A DNA stretch of 64,000 nucleotides from Nitrosopumilus sp. K4 (GCF_018128925.1 NZ_CP067007.1:722164-786163), one strand, 5' to 3'. Positions 27,187-34,969 are shown, counted from the stretch's first letter. The notes: generated from the letters alone by a model not told the origin. Translations and numbers: made by a program.

Positions 27187-28098
27187 TCATTCAACAATTA
27201 CAAAATTAGGTTGACAACCTAATTGTTCTAAAAGTTCATTGCTTTGATATACAAGCATATTTCGCTCATCAATGGAAGTGTTGATTTCATCAGAAATAGA
27301 ACTCAGTTTGTCAAATATTCTTTTTGTCTTTTCAAGTTCTTCATCAGATAATGATTTACCTTCATAGAACAAATATTGCTCGAAATATTCATCATACTGA
27401 ATTTGTAATTTGGATATCTCCTCATCAAAAGATTCAATATTATTTCTAATTTGTCGATCCTGGTCTAACAGTTCTTTTTGGCCTATATACAACTCATCAA
27501 ATTTTTGAGGAATTTGTAAACCCAGAGTATCAAAATTTTCCTCAGGGAATTCATTAGAATACATCAAGTTATTTTTTTCCATAGTGTGTCGTAGTCCAAG
27601 TGCATGCCCTACTTCATGCATGATAATATTTGCAACCATGTTTTCATCGTTTTGTACATAGTTGCCATTACAGTCCTCGTTTCCAACAGAGATATCCAAA
27701 ATGCAACTATTCAGAACACCAAACAATGCAGAGTTGCATGTGGCAAGTCCCGTGTGAGTCTCCGAGGCATAAACCTGCCATCTAAATACAATTTCAGGAT
27801 TTTCTGCCTCTACAAAGGTCAAATTAGGATTGATAGATTCCCAAGAATAAAGAGCTTTTTTCAAAGCATTAATTGGAATCTGACTATCAGGCAAATTTGG
27901 CACATCATGTATAGAATAAGAAATTATGCGTTCACTGTTTTGTTTTATTGTCTGAACAATCTCTCTAGTTTTCTCAGATGTTTTTTCTAGCCCAGAAAAA
28001 ACGTCATCCCCATCAAATGATAAAACATCAGAGTACAAAAGAAAGCCCACAATAATGATGACAAACATGGCAATTACAAACCCCTTCAATGAAAACAC
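27187..28098 (-). CDS. Matrixin-like membrane-anchored zinc metalloprotease
   Basis: A 303-residue protein: signal anchor (residues 5-22), a metzincin catalytic domain, and a C-terminal coiled coil (about 205-290). The zinc site HEVGHALGLRH is at 161-171 and the Met-turn is M179 in NLMYS, the full HExxHxxGxxH...M signature. Cysteines at 121, 132 and 143 may form disulfides. It faces outward and probably processes surface proteins. Its start has no clear TATA match. Confidence 0.85.
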   Translation of the reverse strand: MFSLKGFVIAMFVIIIVGFLLYSDVLSFDGDDVFSGLEKTSEKTREIVQTIKQNSERIISYSIHDVPNLPDSQIPINALKKALYSWESINPNLTFVEAENPEIVFRWQVYASETHTGLATCNSALFGVLNSCILDISVGNEDCNGNYVQNDENMVANIIMHEVGHALGLRHTMEKNNLMYSNEFPEENFDTLGLQIPQKFDELYIGQKELLDQDRQIRNNIESFDEEISKLQIQYDEYFEQYLFYEGKSLSDEELEKTKRIFDKLSSISDEINTSIDERNMLVYQSNELLEQLGCQPNFVIVE

Positions 28099-28230
28099 AT
28101 GATTTTAAACATACCTAAAACTTTCTATTGAAAACTCAGACAATACAAAAAGGTTGAATTAATTTATTTGATAACATAGAAAGCTTTTCAACACTTGTTT
28201 TATTTTATGAAGTTTTTTAGAGGGAAAACA

Positions 28231-28311
28231 TTGCCATAGAATAGCTGGGCTGATTGGTAATCGCAATGAAAATTGCAAACGGCACTGATTACCAACTTCT
28301 TCTGTGGCCAA
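28231..28311 (+). ncRNA. Candidate structured RNA with GAAA tetraloop
   Basis: Nested helices: TTGGTAATC (28254-28262) with GATTACCAA (28287-28295), perfect; immediately inside, GCAAT (28263-28267) with ATTGC (28272-28276) closed by a GAAA tetraloop; outside, TTGCCATAG (28231-28239) with CTGTGGCCAA (28302-28311), one bulge. A T-rich TATA-like element (about 28198-28208) lies at the right distance for transcription from about 28230. No ORF. An alternative outer pairing is GAAGTT (28209-28214) with AACTTC (28294-28299). Confidence 0.5.
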
Positions 28312-28316
28312 AACAA

Positions 28317-28343
28317 ATTTGAAAAGAACGAATTATTTCAAAT
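28317..28343. repeat. AT-rich 8-bp inverted repeat
   Basis: ATTTGAAA (28317-28324) and TTTCAAAT (28336-28343) are perfect arms just downstream of the candidate RNA; possibly its termination or 3'-end region. The rest of the 28099-28428 spacer shows nothing further. Confidence 0.3.
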
Positions 28344-28428
28344 AGAAAATTAATGCGTGTGAATGAAAATATAAAAAACATCTAATTTACAAGATGTTTA
28401 AAATCCACTTGCATAGGAGTAGGTGTTA

Positions 28429-28686
28429 TTAAAAGCAGTGAGGGTTTTTTGAATATTCAGATTTTTCAGATTCTGTAAACAAGGTAGCATTGCAAGAAAC
28501 AAGATAAAGCATGTCTTGAAATGCAGGACATTGTTTGTCAATAGAAAATAATTCCTGGCAATTTGGGCATTGAATCACATCATGATGCCCCATATCACAT
28601 TCTATATCTTCAATTAGTTCAAAAAATACGTTTTTTTTACAAGAACTGCAACAGATAGTTTTATTTTGGAATTTTTCAGTGAACAA
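28429..28686 (-). CDS. Zinc-ribbon protein
   Basis: About 85 residues from TTG 28686, with CCSSCKK, CDMGHH, CPNC and a later CPAF/CNAT, giving two or more zinc knuckles. The frame opens further upstream (TTG 28710), but ATATATTG around 28713 acting as TATA predicts transcription near 28687, supporting the shorter start. Function unknown. Confidence 0.6.
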   Translation of the reverse strand: MFTEKFQNKTICCSSCKKNVFFELIEDIECDMGHHDVIQCPNCQELFSIDKQCPAFQDMLYLVSCNATLFTESEKSEYSKNPHCF

Positions 28687-28724
28687 TTTAAAAAATAAAA
28701 TAAAATTCAATATATGTCATATCC

Positions 28725-28741
28725 ACAATTGAATCAATTGT
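28725..28741. promoter_or_regulatory. 17-bp inverted repeat, possible operator
   Basis: ACAATTG-AAT-CAATTGT, perfect 7-bp arms, located just upstream of the TATA-like element of the zinc-ribbon gene at 28429. Confidence 0.3.
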
Positions 28742-28861
28742 CCATATTGTTTTTATTTAACAATATCTAAATTAAGTCATAACATGGCAGCAGCCATAAA
28801 ATTATTTTTTCATTAGAACACATCAAATTGCTTTATTACCCACAAGGCAAAAATATGAAAT

Positions 28862-29068
28862 ATGACACAATGTCCTACCTGTAAACTATCAATGGAATCA
28901 CACTCTACATCAGAATTGATGGAGTGTTGTATGAAACAAGTAGGAGATGAATTTTCTGATGCACCTACAGGAATTTGTCCTAACTGTATGCACAACATCA
29001 AAGAACATACCGATTCTGAACTTGCCGAGTGTACCTTAGCATTTCTTAAATCAGGGATATCAAGTTAA
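28862..29068 (+). CDS. Small protein with duplicated CPxC-H-SEL-EC zinc motif
   Basis: A 68-residue protein made of two copies of one motif: CPTCKLSMESHSTSELMEC (about residues 4-22) and CPNCMHNIKEHTDSELAEC (about 39-57). Each half has C-x2-C, a histidine six residues on, and a final cysteine, i.e. a self-contained four-ligand site. An internal duplication is evident. Co-directional with the next two genes. Confidence 0.7.
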   Translation: MTQCPTCKLSMESHSTSELMECCMKQVGDEFSDAPTGICPNCMHNIKEHTDSELAECTLAFLKSGISS

Positions 29069-29088
29069 GCATAAACAAGAGAGAAATC

Positions 29089-29691
29089 GTGATAAGAGCA
29101 ATGGATCAGGGCACTGCAATATTGATTGAAAAATACTCTCCAATGTGGACAAATAAACAGATTTGGGAGTACGAACAAAAGAATCCAGAATTAAAATTCG
29201 ATGTGTTATTTGTAGAACCTAAAAATAAAAACATAGATTGGAAATCAAAATTTGCATACGTGAAATCAGATATTAGAGAAGTCACTATTGACAATTTTGA
29301 TTTTCTTGCAGATGGGTTTGAGTTATGGATATCAAACTCTAAAGAAAAAAAAGAGATAGACAAAAAGATCATACCATACCTGATGGCAGTAATGGCAGAT
29401 ATTATGATTGATGAAGAAATAACATTAAAGTTTCGAATTGAAGAGGAGTGTCTTGTTGTGTCAGTTGATCATGATGCAGATGTAATTGACTGTAAAGAGT
29501 TTTTTGAAGAATTTTATCATCTTGCAACAGGAGTAAACTATGATACAGATACTGGCATACCCGAAGATCAAACAGAGGCTGAAATTTATCTAACAAGATT
29601 ACAAGAAGAGTTTGATCAAAAGATGACTGAGAGGTTAGGAGACAGGTATTTGCCAGGAAATAATGATCCTGATTCAATCAACGCAGAATGA
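29089..29691 (+). CDS. Hypothetical acidic protein
   Basis: A 200-residue acidic soluble protein (GTG 29089, or ATG at 29101). It has mixed alpha/beta character with FDVLFVEPKNKN, ELWISNSKEKKEI and a C-terminal helical part. No family recognised. It follows the duplicated-motif protein by 20 bp and precedes a basic wHTH-like protein, so the three may be an operon. Confidence 0.65.
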   Translation: MIRAMDQGTAILIEKYSPMWTNKQIWEYEQKNPELKFDVLFVEPKNKNIDWKSKFAYVKSDIREVTIDNFDFLADGFELWISNSKEKKEIDKKIIPYLMAVMADIMIDEEITLKFRIEEECLVVSVDHDADVIDCKEFFEEFYHLATGVNYDTDTGIPEDQTEAEIYLTRLQEEFDQKMTERLGDRYLPGNNDPDSINAE

Positions 29692-29726
29692 TTTATCTAA
29701 AATAACAGAAAAGAAGATCAAAGAAA

Positions 29727-30077
29727 TTGGCTGAAAATAAAAAACCATTTAGAAGATTTTCCAAAAGATCAAAGCCTCAGACCATAGAGGACAGAATAAA
29801 AGGATTCATTTTAAGAAATTCAAAAAATGGTTTCTATACACGAGCATCAACAATATCATACAAATTCAACGTGTCTGATGAGCAATCTTGGGAAATAGTC
29901 GGTGCCCTACTAGTAGAAGGAGGTATCGAAGCAGTTCATGATGAAAGAACAGGAGAAATGAAACTATGTGAAACGGGAAAGACATATCAAATTCTCAGTA
30001 AAGAAAGCAAAAGAAAAAGGCAAAAATCAAACGGAACTAGAAAAAATAAACCCAAAAAAGCAAAGCCAATACCTTAA
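29727..30077 (+). CDS. Basic wHTH-like hypothetical protein
   Basis: A 116-residue protein (TTG start) with a basic N-terminus (PFRRFSKRSKP), a central winged-helix-like region (GFYTRASTISYKFNVSDEQS, then a GIEAVHDERTGEM wing), and a very Lys/Arg-rich tail. This resembles a nucleic-acid-binding protein. It ends 25 bp before a usp gene. Confidence 0.6.
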   Translation: MAENKKPFRRFSKRSKPQTIEDRIKGFILRNSKNGFYTRASTISYKFNVSDEQSWEIVGALLVEGGIEAVHDERTGEMKLCETGKTYQILSKESKRKRQKSNGTRKNKPKKAKPIP

Positions 30078-30102
30078 ATCACACACCAATAATAAAAAAA
30101 TC

Positions 30103-30522
30103 ATGGGGAAAATTCTTGTCGCATTAGACGGCTCAAAAAACTCCATCAGAGGTTTAGGAAAAGCAATAGAAATAGCAAAAGCAGACAAATCTAAGATAGT
30201 AGGAGTGAATGTTGTTGAATTACCATTATCATATTTTATTACAAGACCAAAAATGGAAATAAAAAACAATATGGCAAAAAAAGCCAAAAAAATTATCGAA
30301 GATGCAAAGAAAAAATGTAATTCAGCAGGAATTGATTTTGAATCAAAAATAATCCCAGGTGGGGATATAGGATATGACATTGTAAAATATGCAAAAAAGC
30401 AAAAAGTCAACACAATAGTAATTGGCGCAAGAGGTCTCAACCCAATAAAGGAAATGTTTTTGGGTAGTGTTTCAAATTATGTTTTACATAAATCAAAAAT
30501 TCCAGTGTTAATTGTAAAATAG
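30103..30522 (+). CDS. Universal stress protein (UspA family)
   Basis: A 139-residue Usp starting at ATG 30103 (GKILVALDGSKNS). The C-terminal signature GARGLNPIKEMFLGSVSNYV keeps the G-x2-G-x9-G-S pattern. The frame opens upstream inside the preceding gene but those residues are out-of-frame copies of a real gene, so the ATG is used. Confidence 0.9.
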   Translation: MGKILVALDGSKNSIRGLGKAIEIAKADKSKIVGVNVVELPLSYFITRPKMEIKNNMAKKAKKIIEDAKKKCNSAGIDFESKIIPGGDIGYDIVKYAKKQKVNTIVIGARGLNPIKEMFLGSVSNYVLHKSKIPVLIVK

Positions 30523-30556
30523 CAAATGTTAACTTCATTGACTTGGAAATAATTTT

Positions 30557-30667
30557 ATGAATACCGCTCCTTATTGGAACAAAAAAATTTGTTCTGACTG
30601 TAAAAGAATGAAATGTGAAAAAGGATGTTTATGTGATTGCCATGAATTAAGAGACAGGCCATATTAG
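30557..30667 (+). CDS. Cys-rich microprotein (CxDC...CxCxCH type)
   Basis: A 36-residue ORF with six cysteines and one histidine: CSDCKRMKCEKGCLCDCH. The spacing C-x2-C-x4-C-x3-C-x-C-x-C-H is shared, with one extra residue, by the peptide at 48041-48148. Metallothionein-like metal binding is likely. ATG start. Confidence 0.6.
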   Translation: MNTAPYWNKKICSDCKRMKCEKGCLCDCHELRDRPY

Positions 30668-30701
30668 AAAGCATTAATTCAGTTTAAATCTAAAATTAAT
30701 T

Positions 30702-30794
30702 ATGGAAGAAGGTCAAATCCTCGTACCATTATTAGTCATACTTGCAGTAGGAATTTTTGTAGGTAGTAGAATTTGGATTATGTTTAAAAAGTAA
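30702..30794 (+). CDS. Single-helix membrane microprotein
   Basis: A 30-residue ORF, MEEGQILVPL followed by a hydrophobic helix and a basic end (WIMFKK). It looks like a real small membrane subunit; function unknown. Confidence 0.5.
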   Translation: MEEGQILVPLLVILAVGIFVGSRIWIMFKK

Positions 30795-30831
30795 CAAAAC
30801 TCTTAATTTCATTTTAAAACAGTACTGAATC

Positions 30832-30918
30832 ATGGCTGAAGATGAAAATCTACCTTCACAGTGCCACCCCATTACCAAGACTAAAAAGAAAAAATTTGAG
30901 GTAAAAACAGATGAATGA
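30832..30918 (+). CDS. Short basic microprotein
   Basis: A 28-residue ORF (MAEDENLPSQCHPITKTKKK...) with one Cys-His pair and a lysine-rich end. It overlaps the start of the next gene by 8 bp, which supports translation of both. Confidence 0.4.
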   Translation: MAEDENLPSQCHPITKTKKKKFEVKTDE

Positions 30919-31249
30919 GTTAACAGAAAAAGAAAAAATAGAAATCAACAGAGTTTTAGATTCAATCAAGGGGAGACTAGATGACAAGCTAATCAAATTA
31001 GTAATTGATCTAGTGATGAAAACAAAATGGTCTCAAGAAGTAGAAAAAGTTCTGTACAAAAAAAATATCGAAAGAATTCCAGGAAAACAGGTAGATGCAG
31101 TACTTATTGGAAGTCACATAGGTCAAATCTATCAAATATCATTAGATTTTGCCAAGAAATTCAATATCGAATTAAAGCCCATTCAAAAAAACATCTTGCG
31201 AGAATTTATTTTCTTCATGGTGTTATTCCGCACTGACAGAAAACCATAA
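30911..31249 (+). CDS. Hypothetical protein
   Basis: A 112-residue, charged, helical protein (MNELTEKEKIEINRVLDSIKG). No recognised domain; the middle reads KQVDAVLIGSHIGQIYQI. Overlaps the preceding microprotein by 8 bp. Confidence 0.6.
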   Translation: MNELTEKEKIEINRVLDSIKGRLDDKLIKLVIDLVMKTKWSQEVEKVLYKKNIERIPGKQVDAVLIGSHIGQIYQISLDFAKKFNIELKPIQKNILREFIFFMVLFRTDRKP

Positions 31250-31285
31250 ACAAACCCTTATTTTTAAAAATTATTTAGAAAGTTT

Positions 31286-31432
31286 ATGATCCAGTGCAAA
31301 ATTTGCGGAACACCATTAGGAAAAGAACCAACAACTAAAGAACTTGAAACACATTGGAAGAAACATCATAGTTGGCATTGGGAAAGCAACAAAGACAAAA
31401 CACCAGAAGAAGCAATACTAAAGAAAAGGTAA
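31286..31432 (+). CDS. C2H2-like zinc-finger microprotein
   Basis: A 48-residue ORF: CKICGTPLG, then LETHWKKHHSWHW, which fits C-x2-C-x14-H-x4-H. One of three C2H2-type singles in the window. ATG start. Confidence 0.65.
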   Translation: MIQCKICGTPLGKEPTTKELETHWKKHHSWHWESNKDKTPEEAILKKR

Positions 31433-31436
31433 CTAA

Positions 31437-31589
31437 TTGCGAAAAAAACGACGTCTTGGAATAGTAGTCGTTTATAGCATGCCTAGACCACTATACGAAG
31501 GCGTCAAACATATTATGCGAATCTGGTATAAAATAAAGATCAAGCAAAATCTAAACATTTGTTTAGTTCATTTTGAAAAACAAAACTAA
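31437..31589 (+). CDS. Possible small basic protein
   Basis: A 50-residue frame from a TTG 4 bp after the previous stop: MRKKRRLGIVVVYSMPRP, then a Lys/Ile-rich part. Composition is protein-like and the tight spacing suggests coupling, but there is no motif. Confidence 0.4.
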   Translation: MRKKRRLGIVVVYSMPRPLYEGVKHIMRIWYKIKIKQNLNICLVHFEKQN

Positions 31590-31658
31590 TTTTCAGATCA
31601 GCAGTAAGAGGTTTTATCAATTTTGGTACCCAATATTACCTATGAGAGGTATTGCCAG

Positions 31659-31796
31659 ATGAATGAGGATTTTGCAGAATATACAAAATGTGTTTCATGT
31701 GAGCAGCCACTTCTTTATTGTGACTGCAACTGCCCTTATTGTGGAAAAAGAGACGCCTGTGAATGTGAATTGCATCCAATCGCAATAGCACCATAG
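31659..31796 (+). CDS. Cys-rich microprotein
   Basis: A 45-residue ORF with eight cysteines: CVSCEQPLLYCDCNCPYCGKRDACECELH, several in C-x-C and C-x2-C spacing (longer strings omitted). Likely binds two zinc ions or an Fe-S cluster. Confidence 0.6.
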   Translation: MNEDFAEYTKCVSCEQPLLYCDCNCPYCGKRDACECELHPIAIAP

Positions 31797-31887
31797 GCAC
31801 ATTTTGTTTTAATTAATTTTATTTTGAGCTTAATGATATGAATTTTTTTACACAGTTCCTATAATAAGAAATTTTTCAATTACTGCA

Positions 31888-32118
31888 ATGTCAATTCAAG
31901 CCTATGACATCAAAGCAAGAAAAAAAGTTTCAATGAAAAACCCACAGCCATATTTAATGAAAAATGGAACATGGGCATTAAAAGGAACTAGCGCAGAAAC
32001 GGGCATTACGTTGTTTAAGATTGTAGGGAAAAAGCAACCAACAATCCCAATATCAAAAATAGGCATGCTAAAAAATCTATTTACAAGCAGAAAATGTGAA
32101 TGCAGTAAAATGTGCTAG
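31888..32118 (+). CDS. DUF5679-like protein that has lost its zinc ligands
   Basis: A 76-residue protein. Residues 5-47 follow the DUF5679 zinc-ribbon pattern as I recall it (A-Y-C-V-K-C-R-K-K-V... KNGRPALKGTCPVCGTKMF): here AYDIKARKKVSMKNP and KNGTWALKGTSAETGITLF. All four ligand cysteines are replaced (D, A, S, T). A C-terminal tail CECSKMC carries three new cysteines. Function unknown; possibly the fold persists without metal. Confidence 0.6.
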   Translation: MSIQAYDIKARKKVSMKNPQPYLMKNGTWALKGTSAETGITLFKIVGKKQPTIPISKIGMLKNLFTSRKCECSKMC

Positions 32119-32191
32119 TGATTTTTTATTTCAATTCTCATAAAAAAGAATCACAGTCACACCTTAAGTATGAAGAAGAAAATCAAACAGT

Positions 32192-32314
32192 ATGGGAAAT
32201 GATCCTTATTGTCACTGTGGCTCATGCGGTCATGAAAAAATAGATGAATGCTACTCAAAACAATGTGCTTGCTGTCTAACTGATCATCAAGGTGCATTTG
32301 GGAAAAACAGATAG
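32192..32314 (+). CDS. Cys/His-rich microprotein
   Basis: A 40-residue ORF with seven cysteines and three histidines (CHCGSCGHEK, then CYSKQCACCLTDH). Ends 2 bp from the convergent gene. Metallothionein- or zinc-cluster-like. Confidence 0.55.
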   Translation: MGNDPYCHCGSCGHEKIDECYSKQCACCLTDHQGAFGKNR

Positions 32315-32316
32315 TC

Positions 32317-32670
32317 TCATTTTATTCGATTGTATGTTTGATGGAATTCAACACAGATAGTATACGCAATATCTTGTAGATGAAATACATCTGAGATGTT
32401 CTTTTTACCTTTTGCAATAGTTCGCATTATCGTCATACATTTTGTATTTTTTAGAGAATCAGGTTCATGGCTATCAGTCCATGATTTATAACAATCCTCA
32501 AAATCAAGACAGAATTTCAGAATTATTACTTCCCAATCATTAGAAATGGTAGGAATTTTCATAGTTTCAGCCAATTCCCTAAATTCGTTTTTTCTGTCTC
32601 TTAACAAAAGTTCCAATGTTTCTCTGACCAACACAGGATCATATCCTTCAATTAGTGTAATTCTATCCAC
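32317..32670 (-). CDS. Hypothetical helical protein
   Basis: A 117-residue soluble protein with LVRETLELLLRDRKNEF and a later CLDFEDCYKSW. Helical with scattered cysteines; no domain recognised. Divergent from the ATP-cone gene, with a 110-bp spacer holding both promoters. Confidence 0.6.
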   Translation of the reverse strand: MDRITLIEGYDPVLVRETLELLLRDRKNEFRELAETMKIPTISNDWEVIILKFCLDFEDCYKSWTDSHEPDSLKNTKCMTIMRTIAKGKKNISDVFHLQDIAYTICVEFHQTYNRIK

Positions 32671-32785
32671 ACTACAAAGGAATTAATAGATTTTAAAAAC
32701 AATTATGTAATTTTCAAACTTGAAAAAGATTCTCAATTATGAAAACACTGTGAAAAATTAAATTTGACTGCATTAGAAGTGAATC

Positions 32786-33613
32786 ATAGCACCGAGAAGA
32801 TTCTTCATTTACAAAGCAGATGGAAGTAGGGTTCCATTCAATGAGCGAAAGATTTTGAGTACAATCATGAGGGCAGGTGCAAGTAGGAACACTGCAAAAA
32901 GGATTCTGAAGAAGGTTAAATCAGAAGTATATCGAGATATGACCTCAAATGACATCTATAAGAAAGTCCTGCATGCAATTGCCGAGGAAAAAGGCCTCAG
33001 GGCACTACATCAAAGATATCAACTCAAAGACTCCATCATGAGAATGGGTCCTGCAGGATTTGCATTTGAAAATTATATCGCATCATTGTTGGAATATTAT
33101 GATTATCAAGTATCATCAATTAGATCTAAAATCCATGGAAAATGCGCATCGCATGAAATAGATCTTGTAGCATCAAGAGGTCAAAAAGAATTCTTGGTAG
33201 AATGCAAATACCATTCAAGTCGCGGAATCTATACAGGGTTAAAAGTGGCACTGTACACGCATGCAAGGTTTTTAGATCTGCAGCCAAAATTTGCAGGAGA
33301 AATAATTTTTTGCAACACAAAAATTTCAACAAATGCAAAAAAATATGCAAAATGTATAGGACAACAAGTGGTATCATGGAGATACCCTGTTCAAAATAGC
33401 CTAGAAAAAATAATTGAAGAACACGATTTGTATCCAATAACAATTCTAAATTTAACTCAAAAAGAACTCCAGGCATTTTCAGAAAACAACATCATGATTG
33501 CAAAAGATCTATTGAGATACGATGATTCAAAAATTGCAAAAATCACTGGAGTGTCTAAAAAAAGAATATCAAATTTACAGAAACTAGTTAAACAAATTTT
33601 TAATCCAAATTAG
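32786..33613 (+). CDS. ATP-cone plus Mrr-like restriction endonuclease; no canonical start codon
   Basis: About 275 residues. N-terminal ATP-cone (PRRFFIYKADGSRVPFNER... IMRAGASR), then an Mrr-type PD-(D/E)xK nuclease core (HEIDLVA ... EFLVECKYH), and a C-terminal HhH-like tail (GVSKKRISNL). The ATP-cone is cut if translation starts at the first TTG (32855). The frame is open upstream to a TGA at 32780, and the only candidates are ATC 32783, ATA 32786 and ATT 32807. A TATA-like TTAAAT at 32758-32763 is centred 26 bp before the ATA, so I propose leaderless initiation there. Likely nucleotide-regulated nuclease in defence or repair. Confidence 0.7.
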   Translation: MAPRRFFIYKADGSRVPFNERKILSTIMRAGASRNTAKRILKKVKSEVYRDMTSNDIYKKVLHAIAEEKGLRALHQRYQLKDSIMRMGPAGFAFENYIASLLEYYDYQVSSIRSKIHGKCASHEIDLVASRGQKEFLVECKYHSSRGIYTGLKVALYTHARFLDLQPKFAGEIIFCNTKISTNAKKYAKCIGQQVVSWRYPVQNSLEKIIEEHDLYPITILNLTQKELQAFSENNIMIAKDLLRYDDSKIAKITGVSKKRISNLQKLVKQIFNPN

Positions 33614-33653
33614 ATCAACGATTTTAGTCAAAACATTAATTTGAGAAATTTAA

Positions 33654-34130
33654 ATGAATTTCATGTCTTTTGATATAGAGTGGCATGGGGACTTTTTTGG
33701 CATTTCTTGGGCATATGAAAAAGACAGACTGGTGGTATCTACAGTTTTTGAGGATAAGAATGAGGCAACAGAGCTTGCAAAAGAAGTGGACAGTTGGAGT
33801 GACAAATTTACAAGACTGACAATAATTGAAAAAGAAAACGGAGAATATGCCATTTGTTGTTACCAAGATCCACAAATTTCAAAGGGGAAAAGTGTCGGAT
33901 TATATCGAAATGGCATGCGTCAAGCAGGTGGGTACGAACAGGCAAAACCAATGATTGAGGAAAAATCCCCATTACTGCAGATTGCATATGCAGCAGATGT
34001 CAGAGACATGAATACATATGAGCAGATTTCAAGATTAGTTCCACTACGAAAATGTAGGATCATATCTGAAAAAGACCTAAAAAAACAAGAGTTCTTTTTT
34101 GAGAAAAATGCTGAAATGCGTAATCAGTGA
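33654..34130 (+). CDS. Hypothetical protein
   Basis: A 158-residue protein (MNFMSFDIEWHGDFFGISWAY...). It has alternating beta-strand segments and a helical end but no signature I recognise. The end overlaps the convergent phosphoribosyltransferase gene by 7 bp. Confidence 0.6.
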   Translation: MNFMSFDIEWHGDFFGISWAYEKDRLVVSTVFEDKNEATELAKEVDSWSDKFTRLTIIEKENGEYAICCYQDPQISKGKSVGLYRNGMRQAGGYEQAKPMIEEKSPLLQIAYAADVRDMNTYEQISRLVPLRKCRIISEKDLKKQEFFFEKNAEMRNQ

Positions 34131-34738
34131 TACTTGTTGAGAATTTTATTAACCTGACTATCAGAAATTTGGGAAAAATCATCATAAAATTGACCAACTG
34201 CAGAAAAATTATCGGGGATTTTTAATACCACCATCTCATCAACTTGGTTTTTCATTTTTTCATATGTATTAGGAGATATGACAGGTATTGCTAAGGTTAT
34301 TTTTTTTGGGCTTTGTTTTTTAATCCAGTTCAGAATTGCAAACACGGTAGAGCCAGTTGCAACACCATCATCTACAAGTATGACAGGTTTATTTTCGAGT
34401 TCGTAAAAATCATGACCACGGTATTCTTCTAACCTTCGTTTTACCTCAGATTGTTTTTTTACTAACTCATGTTCAAAGCCAGGTTCATTACAAAATTTTG
34501 ACCAGTACTCGCTTTTGTAGAGAGTTCCATCATGAGTTATTGCACCGATAGCATATTCAGGGTAGTTTGGAGGGGTGATTTTTTTTGAAATTACAACATC
34601 CAAAATACAACCTAGTTTTTCTGCAAGAATATCCCCAATAACTATGCCTCCACGAGGAATGGCAAGAATCACAGCATCAGATTCAGGATGAATTTTTTTG
34701 GCAAGCTCATGTGCTGCCTCTATCCGATTAACATACAC
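34124..34738 (-). CDS. Phosphoribosyltransferase-family protein
   Basis: A 204-residue type I PRTase fold protein. The PRPP loop is VILVDDGVATGST (about residues 119-131), with an early AIPRGG(I)VIG block and SKKITPPNYPEYAIGA. Relatives act on bases or nucleotides; several stand-alone archaeal members are of unknown substrate. Convergent with the preceding gene. Confidence 0.85.
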   Translation of the reverse strand: MYVNRIEAAHELAKKIHPESDAVILAIPRGGIVIGDILAEKLGCILDVVISKKITPPNYPEYAIGAITHDGTLYKSEYWSKFCNEPGFEHELVKKQSEVKRRLEEYRGHDFYELENKPVILVDDGVATGSTVFAILNWIKKQSPKKITLAIPVISPNTYEKMKNQVDEMVVLKIPDNFSAVGQFYDDFSQISDSQVNKILNKYH

Positions 34739-34838
34739 AAGACATCAATGCAGTTTTTGGTATTATTGTATTCAGATTACAAGATACAAGTTTGAGAATC
34801 ACCACTTTCCTTAAATGCAATAATTACGTATAATACAT

Positions 34839-34921
34839 GAGGTCAAGGCCTAATCAAAAAGGATAGTGGTTTGTGCGTTTGCGTCCAATCGTACAGATGA
34901 AAGGCTTTGAATCTCATTTTT
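34839..34921 (+). ncRNA. Candidate small RNA with 13-bp closing stem and T-run
   Basis: GAGGTCAAGGCCT (34839-34851) pairs with AGGCTTTGAATCTC (34902-34915) with two G-U pairs and one bulge; five Ts follow at 34917-34921. TATA-like CTTAAATG at 34810-34817 is centred 26 bp before 34839, so the predicted start is the first stem base. The loop has GC-richer segments (GTGCGTTTGCGTCC). No ORF of note. Not a tRNA or recognised guide RNA. Confidence 0.5.
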
Positions 34922-34945
34922 ATAAAATATGTCACAAAATGGACA

Positions 34946-34969
34946 GATTCAAGGTTTGAACCATGAATC
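34946..34969. repeat. 24-bp imperfect palindrome
   Basis: GATTCA-A-GGTT-TG-AACC-A-TGAATC: two nested arms with one A-A mismatch, 25 bp after the T-run of the candidate RNA. Could be an operator, a second hairpin, or part of a longer transcript. Confidence 0.4.

Noticed and set aside
28813-29001. 62-residue minus-strand ORF with cysteines
   Set aside because: It is antisense to the duplicated zinc-motif gene, whose repeats are clearly the coding signal.
34946-34969. T-arm-like GGTTCAAACC on the minus strand, possible tRNA
   Set aside because: No matching acceptor, D or anticodon arms within 80 nt; the arms pair as a simple palindrome.
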